From Flavobacterium aquiphilum (GTDB taxonomy: Bacteria > Bacteroidota > Bacteroidia > Flavobacteriales > Flavobacteriaceae), in NCBI RefSeq assembly GCF_027111335.1, contig NZ_CP114288.1, forward strand, positions 1,612,001 to 1,676,000: a stretch of 64,000 nt of DNA, in the 5' to 3' direction. The stretch's first letter is position 1, and every line of letters begins with the position of its first letter. A model generated the notes under the pieces. That model was not told where the DNA came from. It made no database searches and saw only the letters and a list, made by a program, of their open reading frames with translations. The translations under genes were made by a program, and so were the position numbers. This document shows positions 22,567-31,538 of this stretch, piece by piece.

Positions 22567-24414
22567 ATGACATTAAGAAAACTACTTTTTAGCCTTTTTG
22601 CTTTATCGTGCCAATTCGTTTGGGCACAGAATGACTCTATAAACAATTTAAAAGAAGTTATAGTTTCAGATCGTACTTTGTACTTAAGCAATAAATCACA
22701 ATCTATTCAAATTCTGAATGATTCGGTTATAAACAAAAACCAATCTTCCCTTTCCAATTTATTAAATTACAACAGTGTACTGTATTTCAAGGAATACGGG
22801 CGAGGAATGCTATCAACTGTTTCTTTTAGAGGAACCACAGCTTCGCAAACGGCTGTGATTTGGAACGGAATAAACGTTAATTCCCAACTCAACGGCAGTG
22901 CCGATTTCAACACTTTCACGGCGCCCGATTTTAACACCATCAGCATAAAAGCGGGTGGAGGAAGCGTTAGCTACGGGAGTGGCGCCATTGGAGGAACTGT
23001 TCATTTGAGCAATGATTTGGTTTTCAAAAATAAATTTGAAAACGATTTGCGATTGGATTACGGTAGTTTCAATACTGTTGGAGTTAATTACAAATTGGTG
23101 CTCGCGGATAAAAAATGGAGTACTCAACTCGGATTTTCCAGAAATAGTTCGGATAATGATTATCCTTATGTTGGTCAATATACCTGGGATGATGTTCAAA
23201 GGAAAAATGAAAACGGGCAATATGCAACGACTAATTTGTATGTCAATATTGGTTACAAAGTAAAGCCTAATTCGGTTATTACTTTTTACAGTCAATCTTC
23301 GAATACGGACAGGAATCTCTCTTTGATATCAGAATCTGATTCCAAAACAAAATATGTGAATACTTTCAGCCGAAATCTTTTGGAATATGCAACAACCAAA
23401 GATCGTTTCAGCAGTAATTATAAAGTGGCATATCTCGCTGAGCAATACCAATATTTTGAAAATATCGAAAGCAAAGATTTCAGTTTTGGAAAATCCGAAT
23501 CGTTCATTGCCAAAATGGATTTGGGTTATAAAATAACCGATTTCATCAAGCTGAATGGGATTTTAGATTACAATCGAACTAAAGGTTTTGGGACGAGTTT
23601 TGGTGACAATACCAGACAGATTGGTGGCATTGCTGTCAAAGCAGTGGCGCAGCACAATGAAAAATGGCAAAATGAATTAGGCTTTCGCAAAGAGGCGACT
23701 ACGGATTATGAAAGCCCATTTTTGTTTTCGTTGGGCTCATCTTATAAATTCAATTCTTTTTATAATTTAAAATTCAATGTTTCCAGAAATTTCAGAATTC
23801 CGACATTCAACGATTTGTATTGGGAAACTGGTGGAAATCCTGATTTGAAACCGGAAAGCTCTTATCAGGTTGAGGTTGGTAATGTTTTTACCTATAAGAA
23901 GTTCACTTTGTCGGAAACGGTTTATTTCATGAAAATAAGCGACTTGATTCGTTGGGCTCCCTTGGACGGAAGCAATTGGACACCTGAAAATATTGATCGC
24001 GTAAACAGTTATGGCTCCGAAACGAATTTGAGTTGGGCTAATTCTTACGGGAAAAATAATGTTGCGCTAAATGCAAGTTATGCCTACACGGTTTCTGAAA
24101 ATGTAGAAACCGGAGAGCAATTGATTTATGTTCCTTATCATAAATTGAATTCCAATGTTTCTTATTCGTATAAAAAAATATCAGCAATGTATCAGTTTCT
24201 GTTTAATGGAGCGGTTACAACGCCTTCGCAAAAATACCATCTAGTCAAAGAATATTGGGTATCCAATTTGGGTGCTTATTATGATTTTGGAGCTAAATAT
24301 ACCTGTAAAATAGGATTACAGGCATTGAATCTTTTTAATCAGAATTATCAAAGCATATCCCAACATTATATGCCGGGAAGAAATTTTTTAATCAACCTAA
24401 CTTTTAAATTTTAA
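22567..24414 (+). CDS. btuB: TonB-dependent receptor, BtuB-like (vitamin B12)
   Basis: 615 residues. Signal peptide (LLFSLFALSCQFVWAQ), then plug domain (LKEVIVSDRTLYLSNKSQSI, LLNYNSVLYFKEYGRGMLST, VSFRGTTASQTAVIWNGINV, GSVSYGSGAIGGTVHLSND) and a 22-strand-type barrel ending ...NFLINLTFKF with C-terminal Phe. Size equals E. coli BtuB. The cobalamin riboswitch immediately upstream identifies the ligand class. Followed at 4 bp by a beta-propeller lipoprotein. Confidence 0.93.
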   Translation: MTLRKLLFSLFALSCQFVWAQNDSINNLKEVIVSDRTLYLSNKSQSIQILNDSVINKNQSSLSNLLNYNSVLYFKEYGRGMLSTVSFRGTTASQTAVIWNGINVNSQLNGSADFNTFTAPDFNTISIKAGGGSVSYGSGAIGGTVHLSNDLVFKNKFENDLRLDYGSFNTVGVNYKLVLADKKWSTQLGFSRNSSDNDYPYVGQYTWDDVQRKNENGQYATTNLYVNIGYKVKPNSVITFYSQSSNTDRNLSLISESDSKTKYVNTFSRNLLEYATTKDRFSSNYKVAYLAEQYQYFENIESKDFSFGKSESFIAKMDLGYKITDFIKLNGILDYNRTKGFGTSFGDNTRQIGGIAVKAVAQHNEKWQNELGFRKEATTDYESPFLFSLGSSYKFNSFYNLKFNVSRNFRIPTFNDLYWETGGNPDLKPESSYQVEVGNVFTYKKFTLSETVYFMKISDLIRWAPLDGSNWTPENIDRVNSYGSETNLSWANSYGKNNVALNASYAYTVSENVETGEQLIYVPYHKLNSNVSYSYKKISAMYQFLFNGAVTTPSQKYHLVKEYWVSNLGAYYDFGAKYTCKIGLQALNLFNQNYQSISQHYMPGRNFLINLTFKF

Positions 24415-24418
24415 TACA

Positions 24419-25516
24419 ATGAATTTCAGTAAGCTAATTTTAATAATGGTAACGTTCTCAATATTTTTTGTTTCGTGTACCAATGATGATAATAATAGTG
24501 ACACTCCATTAGGAAGTTATGATAATGGATTTTTGATTTTGAACCAAGGAGGTTTCGGTCATTATGATGCTTCGGTTTCTTACGTTTCAGCAGATTTTGC
24601 GACTGCTCAGAATGATATTTTTTCGGTAGTAAATCCTTCTATAACACTTGGGGATGTTGGGCAAGATGTTGGTTTTAACGGTGATTTGGCTTATATCGTT
24701 TTGAATGGAAGCAATAAAATTGAAATCGTAAACCGCTATACTTTAAAGAGTGCGGGAACTATCAGTACTGGATTGAAGAATCCTAGGTATATCGCATTTG
24801 CAAATGGTAAAGGATATGTTACCAACTGGGGTGACGGTGGTGTTGCAACTGATGATTACGTAGCTGTAATCGATTTGACTGCAAAAAAGGTATCTGCTTC
24901 AATTCCGGTTGTGGAAGGACCTGAAAAAATTATCGCTAATTCCGGAAAATTATATGTTGCTCACAAAGGAGGATATAGCTATGGAACTAAGGTTTCTGTT
25001 ATTGATGCCACTTCAAATACTGTTTCTACAACAATTACTGTTGGAGATGTTCCTGAAAGTATGGAGATCAAAGACGGAACTTTATGGGTAGCGTGTTCTG
25101 GAAACCCAAGTTATGTAAGTACTCCTTTGGTAGAAACTGCCGGACGAATTGTGAAAGTGAATTTATCGACAAATACTGTGAGTAGTACGATTGCCTATTC
25201 AGATGCCACTAAGCATTTATCGAATTTGGTTTTGAATGGCAGTGATGTTTATTATACGATTGATTCTGATGTTTACAAAATGAGTGCTTCTGCAACTGCA
25301 TTGCCAACTGCTTCTGCATTTAGCACTACATCACAAGGGGTTTACGGCGTATATAGTTTTGCAGTTCACGGAAGCCATATTTATGTTGGTGATGCTGGTG
25401 ATTACACACATAATGGAAAAGTATATGTTTATGCATTGACTTCACCATCTATTGGTTCATTGGAAAAAACATTCTCAGTAGGAGTTATTCCTGCAGGATT
25501 TTATTTTAATGATTAA
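24419..25516 (+). CDS. YncE/DUF5074-type beta-propeller lipoprotein, BtuG-like
   Basis: 365 residues. Lipobox MVTFSIFFVSC (Cys20), then repeated propeller blades: KIEIVNRYTLKSAGTISTGL, VAVIDLTAKKVSASIPVVEG, VSVIDATSNTVSTTITVGDV, IVKVNLSTNTVSSTIAYS. Its position 4 bp after a riboswitch-controlled BtuB parallels the Bacteroides BtuG surface propellers, which bind B12 tightly and feed BtuB. Ligand binding here is inferred from context. Confidence 0.8.
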   Translation: MNFSKLILIMVTFSIFFVSCTNDDNNSDTPLGSYDNGFLILNQGGFGHYDASVSYVSADFATAQNDIFSVVNPSITLGDVGQDVGFNGDLAYIVLNGSNKIEIVNRYTLKSAGTISTGLKNPRYIAFANGKGYVTNWGDGGVATDDYVAVIDLTAKKVSASIPVVEGPEKIIANSGKLYVAHKGGYSYGTKVSVIDATSNTVSTTITVGDVPESMEIKDGTLWVACSGNPSYVSTPLVETAGRIVKVNLSTNTVSSTIAYSDATKHLSNLVLNGSDVYYTIDSDVYKMSASATALPTASAFSTTSQGVYGVYSFAVHGSHIYVGDAGDYTHNGKVYVYALTSPSIGSLEKTFSVGVIPAGFYFND

Positions 25517-25605
25517 TTTGTTGTTTTCTACAATATAATACGGTTCTTAGTTTAATAGTTGTGGTATTCTATTAGATTAAGGTGTATTTGAATTGTTTTT
25601 GGAAG

Positions 25606-25648
25606 AAAAAGAGGCTTTCTGTTCAATTTTACAGATCGTCTCTTTTTT
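25606..25648 (+). terminator. Terminator after btuB-propeller operon
   Basis: AAAAAGAG (25606-25613) and CTCTTTTT (25640-25647) form a stem with inner CTGT/ACAG pairing, with a T run in the 3' arm. Ninety bases after the propeller stop codon. Confidence 0.6.
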
Positions 25649-25772
25649 GTAAATAAAGGAACTAATAGCATTTTTTAACAAACCTGAGCCATCTTCATAT
25701 TGAGTAACTTTCTTTATTTTTTAATATAAAAGAAAAAAGAATCGGGGTTCATTTTTTTGTTTTCAAAAAGCA

Positions 25773-26117
25773 TTAAATCAATTTATAAATCTGTTCCATC
25801 GGCAACCATTTTTCACCATCTTTTGCTCCCGGAGGTGCCTGCTGAAACTGCCACATTAATTTCTCCCATTCCTGCACTTTTGGGTTCGCAGCATCCATCA
25901 TTTGCTTGCGTTCCGGACTAAAGGTTTCATCAACTTCCATAATCATGAACAAGCGGTTAGCCAAGATATAAATTTCCATATCTAAAATACCGGCCTTTTT
26001 AATACTCTCGGTAATTTCCGGCCAGGCATTTTCTTTAGAATGATAACGCTTATACTCCTGAATCAATTCTGGATTATCAACTAAATCGCAAGCGTAACAT
26101 ATTCTCTTTACTTTCAT
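25773..26117 (-). CDS. L-rhamnose/L-fucose mutarotase (RhaM-type)
   Basis: 114 residues, typical of the DUF718/RhaM dimeric alpha+beta family: YACDLVDNPELIQEYKRYHS, NAWPEITESIKKAGI, IYILANRLFMIMEVDE, and EWEKLMWQFQQAPP. It interconverts alpha and beta anomers of 6-deoxyhexoses. RhaM proteins act on rhamnose, but the neighbouring alpha-L-fucosidases make L-fucose the likelier substrate. Last gene of the minus-strand fucoside cluster, 19 bp after the GH97 gene. Confidence 0.85.
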   Translation of the reverse strand: MKVKRICYACDLVDNPELIQEYKRYHSKENAWPEITESIKKAGILDMEIYILANRLFMIMEVDETFSPERKQMMDAANPKVQEWEKLMWQFQQAPPGAKDGEKWLPMEQIYKLI

Positions 26118-26136
26118 AAGTTCATTTTTACTATTA

Positions 26137-28044
26137 TCATTCTAAAACAGCTACAAATCCACCTCTTGGAAGACATTCTACATTTAAAACAGCTCCTTTT
26201 TTTACATTGATAATTTCCACAGCAAATGATTTGTCATTTACTCCATCCTTAATGAGCTTTAATTTATAATTAGCCTTATCTAAAAAACCAAAATCAATTT
26301 TTAATGTTTGCTTTTCATCCTTACCATTAAGTCCTCCTAAATACCATTGATTTCCTTTTTTTCGAGCCATAATAACTTTCTCTCCGGGATATCCATCCAG
26401 AAGTTTGGTTTCATCCCAGGTTACAGGAACATTTTTAAGAAAATCTTTAGGTTCTTGTGGCAAACTATTATAAGCTTCCGGCCTATCGGCAAAATGCTGT
26501 AAAGCTGATTCAAAAACAACTGACAATGCCAGTTCATGCGCATAAGAGGTAATATGAGGATGCTGCGAATTTGAAAAAGTTACCGGAGTATAATCCATAG
26601 AACCAATTACATTGCGGGTAAAAGGCAGCGTAGCATTATGTTCAGCAGCCTTAGCAGTAAGCGTTGGTTTATTATTATACCATTCGGCTCCATATACCGC
26701 TTCTGTAGTCATTAAATTCGGATACGTTCTTGCCCATCCTCTTGGAACTGTCGCTCCATGAAAATTCACCATTATTTGGTATTTTGCAGCATCTTTTAAA
26801 ATATCAAGATAAAGTTTCATCATATCCTGTTGGTCTCCGGCAAAAAAATCAACTTTAATACCATATATTCCAATTTCTTTAAGCCAGGCCAATTCTTTAG
26901 CTCTTTTTTCAGCTGTCAACATACGGTCATTTGGAGTTGGTTCAAGCCAGGATGTACCCGAATTATACCATATCAAAGGTTTAATTCCTTTACTTTTTGC
27001 ATAATTTACAGCAGCTATTATATCTCCACCATTAGTCATAACATCCCATTCCCAGTCAATAAGTACATAAGGCCATTTCATTGCTACGGCTAAATCGGTG
27101 TATTCAACAACTTTTTGATAATCTTTAGAACCTCTATTATATGCCCAATAAATCCAGGAAACCGGACCCGGTTTTATCCAATCCGTTTCTTTTAATTGAT
27201 TTGGTTCACTAACATCCGTAATTAAAGTCGATTCGACAATATCAGACAATTGACCAATTATCAAAGTATGCCATTGTGAATTCCATGGCAACATTGTTTT
27301 AACTCCTGTTTGTTTGAAATTATCTCTGGGGGAAGCATAACTTACTTTGTACTCATTCGGATTTTTCAAATTACTCAATCTTGCAGCGCTATTATTTTCA
27401 GTAATATTTGCTTCCGAAATCAATACCCAGAGAGGATTATTATTTACTTTGAATAAAGCAGGAAATCCCCATTCCTGCTTATTGTTATTTGCTTTTCCAT
27501 TGTCTGAAAAAGGAAAAAAATCTTCATACGATTCTGTATATGACTGCAACCAACGATTTGTAGCCAATGGAAAAACATAAGTGGTTGTTTCGTCAATGAC
27601 ATTCACTAATGAATCCATTTTATCCGTGAATTCATAACGAAATGCTACACCATCATTATAAACCCTAAAAACAATATTCAAGGGTTTGTTATTTGAATTT
27701 ACATATTTAAAAACTTTCTCTACACCCTGATTAGTACAGAGTTTTCGCTTGCCCGAAATCATTTCATATTTTTGGTTCACCTCTTGAACTTTAGATGCAT
27801 CTACCGGTTTCAGGTTATCCGTAAACTGCTGATCATCTCTAACAATACCCATAGGAGAATTTGGCAGTACTTCGATATATTCTAATTTGTTTTTATACAA
27901 AATCTTAAAATATACTTGTCCAAAAGAGTTATTATCCGCAGTAACAATCACCTTAATCTTTTTATTTGGCGACAAAATTTCCTGAGCATTTATTGAAAAT
28001 ACGCTTGAAATAAATAGACATGCAATTAAACCAATGTATTTCAT
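26137..28044 (-). CDS. Glycoside hydrolase family 97
   Basis: 635 residues. Signal peptide (LIACLFISSVFSINAQ). N-terminal beta-sandwich (~25-280), catalytic (beta/alpha)8 barrel (~285-550), C-terminal beta domain: the GH97 architecture. Motifs: WIYWAYNRGSKDYQKVVEY, YVLIDWEWDV, GIYGIKVDFFAGDQQDMMKL, MVNFHGATVPRGWARTYPNL, MTTEAVYGAEWYN. The Asp in IKVDFF fits the nucleophile of retaining alpha-galactosidase-type GH97 rather than the Glu base of SusB-type; this is an inference. Periplasmic. Confidence 0.9.
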   Translation of the reverse strand: MKYIGLIACLFISSVFSINAQEILSPNKKIKVIVTADNNSFGQVYFKILYKNKLEYIEVLPNSPMGIVRDDQQFTDNLKPVDASKVQEVNQKYEMISGKRKLCTNQGVEKVFKYVNSNNKPLNIVFRVYNDGVAFRYEFTDKMDSLVNVIDETTTYVFPLATNRWLQSYTESYEDFFPFSDNGKANNNKQEWGFPALFKVNNNPLWVLISEANITENNSAARLSNLKNPNEYKVSYASPRDNFKQTGVKTMLPWNSQWHTLIIGQLSDIVESTLITDVSEPNQLKETDWIKPGPVSWIYWAYNRGSKDYQKVVEYTDLAVAMKWPYVLIDWEWDVMTNGGDIIAAVNYAKSKGIKPLIWYNSGTSWLEPTPNDRMLTAEKRAKELAWLKEIGIYGIKVDFFAGDQQDMMKLYLDILKDAAKYQIMVNFHGATVPRGWARTYPNLMTTEAVYGAEWYNNKPTLTAKAAEHNATLPFTRNVIGSMDYTPVTFSNSQHPHITSYAHELALSVVFESALQHFADRPEAYNSLPQEPKDFLKNVPVTWDETKLLDGYPGEKVIMARKKGNQWYLGGLNGKDEKQTLKIDFGFLDKANYKLKLIKDGVNDKSFAVEIINVKKGAVLNVECLPRGGFVAVLE

Positions 28045-28079
28045 TGTTCCTTATTCGGTTTTATGATTAAAAAATATTT

Positions 28080-29591
28080 TCAGAGATTAATTCCTTCTAT
28101 TTTTAAAGTAAAGGGATTTTCAGTAATTTTTTCTTTTGGCAAGATAATTTTAAGTCCCTGTTCATTCTGTTCAAATTCTAATTCATTCGGGAAACCTAAA
28201 AAAGAAATTTTTCGAACTTTACTTTCAATAATTGGCAAAGACGCAATAAAAATCGGTTCAGACGGCCATTTAAGACAAATAGCATATAAATTTTTATTTT
28301 TGGATGTAAATCGTATTGCCCCTTCACCATATTTTTTCCAGGCTCTTGTTCCATAAATACCATCACCATTTATTTTAAGCCAGGAACCTATTCCTAAAAG
28401 AATTTCTTTTTGTTCTTGTGGAATAGTACCATCACTTTTTGGAGAAATATTCAACATGAGGTTGCCGTTACGGCTCACATTCTCGATCAATCTTCTGATT
28501 ATTATTGCTGAATTGCTTAGTTTCATTCCCTCTACATAGCCAAACTTATCGCCAATAGGGTCATCTACTTGCCATACGTAATCTGTAAGCTCTTTTGGTG
28601 CTCTGCCTTGACGTTCAAAATCACGAATGCTGCCAGATAGATAGGCATCGCTTTTTGTACTTATAGAAACAGCTTTATTCCATTGTTTTGCTCTATTGTA
28701 ATAATAAGCTGCAAAACGCAATTTTATGGGGTCTAAAGTTCTACTGTTTACACCATTGTCAAACCAAAACATATCAGGTTTATACTTGTCCACTAATTCC
28801 TGACAACGAGCCAACCATTCTTCCAAAAAGGCCTGACTTTGGGGTGCATAATTCTGATCTTCTATCACTTCTTCTCCACCTACTGCTGGTTTACGCACAG
28901 GCTCTGGCTGAGGTGGCCCATAGAAATCAGCATAAGCAGGATCAAATAAATCTGTTTTCGTACCGAGTTTTGGATACATAAAATCCCAATGCTCCATTCT
29001 GTGGTTGGATACTCCAAATTTTAAACCTTTTTTACGAACAGCTTTACTTAATTCGCCTATAAAATCAATTTTAGGCCCCATATCTTTTGAGTCCCATTTA
29101 GTAAGTTTACTGTCGTACATTGCAAATCCATCATGGTGCTCAGCTGTTGGTACCACATATTTAGCTCCGGATGCTTCAAATAAATCGGCCCACTCCTGAG
29201 CATTGAATTGCTCCATTTTAAACAATGGAATTAAATCTTTGTAGCCTATTTTATCTACAGTTCCTCCAAAATGTTCTGTATGCCAACGCTGAACTTCCGG
29301 ATTGCTATACATATGACGCGGATACCATTCACTTGCATGTGCAGCAACAGTATATACACCATAATGAATAAAAATTCCAAATTTTCCATCTAAAAACCAT
29401 TCCGGAGTACTATAATTTTCTTTTATAGATTCCCATGTTGGCTGATAGGGCCCTTTCGGGATTGCCGCAGCCTTTCCGCCTGGGAGCTCAATTGTAACTC
29501 TTGGAGGTGAAGGTTGATTTTGTGCATTTAGACTCTCAACTGTCTGACTTAATATTGTTACAATCATTAACACTTTGAAAAATCTTCTCAT
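28080..29591 (-). CDS. GH29 alpha-L-fucosidase
   Basis: 503 residues with signal peptide (VLMIVTILSQTVESLNA). GH29 catalytic barrel: WFLDGKFGIFIHYGVYTV, SEWYPRHMY, GAKYVVPTAEHHDGFAMYDS, and the nucleophile Asp in KPDMFWFDNGVN. C-terminal ~80 residues form the usual beta domain. It removes alpha-linked L-fucose in the periplasm. Lies 35 bp upstream of the GH97 gene in the same operon; a second, different GH29 precedes it. Confidence 0.93.
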   Translation of the reverse strand: MRRFFKVLMIVTILSQTVESLNAQNQPSPPRVTIELPGGKAAAIPKGPYQPTWESIKENYSTPEWFLDGKFGIFIHYGVYTVAAHASEWYPRHMYSNPEVQRWHTEHFGGTVDKIGYKDLIPLFKMEQFNAQEWADLFEASGAKYVVPTAEHHDGFAMYDSKLTKWDSKDMGPKIDFIGELSKAVRKKGLKFGVSNHRMEHWDFMYPKLGTKTDLFDPAYADFYGPPQPEPVRKPAVGGEEVIEDQNYAPQSQAFLEEWLARCQELVDKYKPDMFWFDNGVNSRTLDPIKLRFAAYYYNRAKQWNKAVSISTKSDAYLSGSIRDFERQGRAPKELTDYVWQVDDPIGDKFGYVEGMKLSNSAIIIRRLIENVSRNGNLMLNISPKSDGTIPQEQKEILLGIGSWLKINGDGIYGTRAWKKYGEGAIRFTSKNKNLYAICLKWPSEPIFIASLPIIESKVRKISFLGFPNELEFEQNEQGLKIILPKEKITENPFTLKIEGINL

Positions 29592-29637
29592 TTGGCTAAA
29601 TTTATTATTAACTCGTTTTAACGAGACTATTCAAATT

Positions 29638-31281
29638 TTAAACAATCTCCAAAGCATTAGCATACGAAGCTTCCGGTTTTTGACTTGGGAAATACACTTC
29701 AAGAGCTTGTTCTGTTTGTTTAAACTTCAGTTTTTCTCCTGTGCTCACTAATTTTATCTGTCTAATTTTCTCTGTACGATACGGATTTGATTTTGCCAAA
29801 CTTTTAATAACTGCAACTCCATTCTCCGGCCAAGCCATTATAGTAGCATACAGTGTTTTGTCTTTTTGTGCAAAACGAATATCTTCAGCTGTGTAAGGTT
29901 TCCCTTTTCCTTCGTTGAATCCCTGAGCAGTTAAAGCTCCGGCACTTGCTTGTTGCGGGCCTTCGCCAAATATTTTCCAGGGACGGGTTCCATAAATGCT
30001 TTTACTATTTAATTTCATCCAAACCCCAATTTCTTTTACGATTTCACGTTCTAATTCGTCGATACTTCCGTCTCCACGCACTGGAATATTCAACATCAGA
30101 TTTCCGTTTTTACTCACGACATCTACCAGTGTATGAATAACCGTCTTAGCCGATTTGTATCGTTTGTTATTGTAAACGCCACGATCATAATGCCAGTTTC
30201 CAATGCAGGTATCGGTTTGCCAAGGCAAAGGTTCGATGTTGTTACTTTGTCCTTTTTCGATATCCCAAACCATGGTTTTACGTTGTTGTTCGGTTAGAAT
30301 TTTACCTGTTATAACCGCCTGAACCGTTTTATTTTTTTGCAAACTTTTATTATACATATGAGCCGCAATACGCAAACCTGCATCACTCACAGGCCATAAA
30401 GGCAATGCCGTATCGTCAAAGTAAACCATGTCAGGATTGTATTTATCAATCAGATCAATGGTTCTGTCGTGGAATTTTTCACAATAAGCCGATGAAGGTA
30501 CCGAAGCTCCGTCAGCCCAATCCCATTGGCTATGAACAGATGAATTTCCAGACGGTTTAGCACTTAATTCATGATTTTGCGCATACAAATCCTGAGGATC
30601 TAAACCTTCCCACCAGGTTCCTTTTCCATCCGCTTTAGTTAGTTTGCCATCATAAGGAACTCCTGCTAATGGTCCGTTTTTATCAGTTCCTTGAGAAGTA
30701 TCAAACCAATTCCAGGCATGGGCAGCGTGAACACTCACCGCAAAAGGCAATCCGGCTTTACGGGCTGCTTTTTCCCAACCCGCAATGATATCTTTTTTAG
30801 GTCCAACTTTGGTCGAATTCCATTGTGGCTGAAACTTACTATCATACAAATCCAAATTATCGTGGTGATTGGCCATTGCCATAAAATATTTAGCTCCGGA
30901 ATCTTTATATAAATTCACCAATTCTTCCGGATTCCATTTATCAGCTTTCCAAACATTGATGACATCTTTGAATCCAAATTTTGACGGATGTCCATATTTT
31001 TCCACATGGTATTTATACTGCCTTGAACCTTCTTCATACATTCCTCGACCGTACCAATCTCCCGCTTCGGGTTCACACTGAGGTCCCCAATGTGCCCACA
31101 TTCCAAATTTGGCATCGCGAAACCAATCGGGTACGCGGTATTTTTCCAACGAATCCCAAGTAGGCTCAAAAGGGCCATTTAAAGCAGAGGAGTTAAGTAT
31201 ATAGGATTGTCCCAATAAAGGAGATAAATAAAGTCCGGCTAAAGCAGACACACCTAGTTTTAAAGCGTTTCTTCTGTTCAT
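29638..31281 (-). CDS. GH29 alpha-L-fucosidase with Tat-like signal
   Basis: 547 residues. The N-terminus MNRRNALKLGVSALAG has twin arginines followed by a hydrophobic stretch, a Tat-type signal. GH29 motifs: WFRDAKFGMWAHWGPQCEP, GAKYFMAMANHHDNLDLYDS, and nucleophile Asp in NPDMVYFDDTALP. Divergent in sequence from the neighbouring GH29, so probably different linkage specificity. First gene of the minus-strand cluster, downstream of the AraC-site region. Confidence 0.93.
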   Translation of the reverse strand: MNRRNALKLGVSALAGLYLSPLLGQSYILNSSALNGPFEPTWDSLEKYRVPDWFRDAKFGMWAHWGPQCEPEAGDWYGRGMYEEGSRQYKYHVEKYGHPSKFGFKDVINVWKADKWNPEELVNLYKDSGAKYFMAMANHHDNLDLYDSKFQPQWNSTKVGPKKDIIAGWEKAARKAGLPFAVSVHAAHAWNWFDTSQGTDKNGPLAGVPYDGKLTKADGKGTWWEGLDPQDLYAQNHELSAKPSGNSSVHSQWDWADGASVPSSAYCEKFHDRTIDLIDKYNPDMVYFDDTALPLWPVSDAGLRIAAHMYNKSLQKNKTVQAVITGKILTEQQRKTMVWDIEKGQSNNIEPLPWQTDTCIGNWHYDRGVYNNKRYKSAKTVIHTLVDVVSKNGNLMLNIPVRGDGSIDELEREIVKEIGVWMKLNSKSIYGTRPWKIFGEGPQQASAGALTAQGFNEGKGKPYTAEDIRFAQKDKTLYATIMAWPENGVAVIKSLAKSNPYRTEKIRQIKLVSTGEKLKFKQTEQALEVYFPSQKPEASYANALEIV

Positions 31282-31475
31282 CTTTTTATGATTTGGATAG
31301 TATGATAATTATTTATTTCCGATTTTGTCGGTTTGTTTCTTTTTTAAATTCAGTACTAAAACAGGACTTATACTTTTTTAATGGCACCTATTTTAGATAT
31401 AAATTTGATTATTAGTTTTTTTAATCGCTTATTTTTGTATTAATAAAAACAAATGTAGCTTAGCTATCGTATATC

Positions 31476-31514
31476 TTTATTATTCAAAAACGACTTTTTA
31501 TTATTCAAAAACGA
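31476..31514 (+). promoter_or_regulatory. Tandem 18-bp direct repeats, candidate AraC-family operator
   Basis: TTTATTATTCAAAAACGA occurs exactly at 31476-31493 and again at 31497-31514, 21 bp apart (two helical turns), the geometry used by AraC-family proteins. The second copy ends 24 bp before the araC-type start at 31539 and the pair lies about 195 bp upstream of the divergent GH29 start. Confidence 0.65.
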
Positions 31515-31538
31515 TTTTTACATCTTTTTTCTATCATT

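Noticed and set aside
22410..22691. 93-residue minus-strand ORF
   Set aside because: Lies antisense to the riboswitch and the btuB signal peptide.
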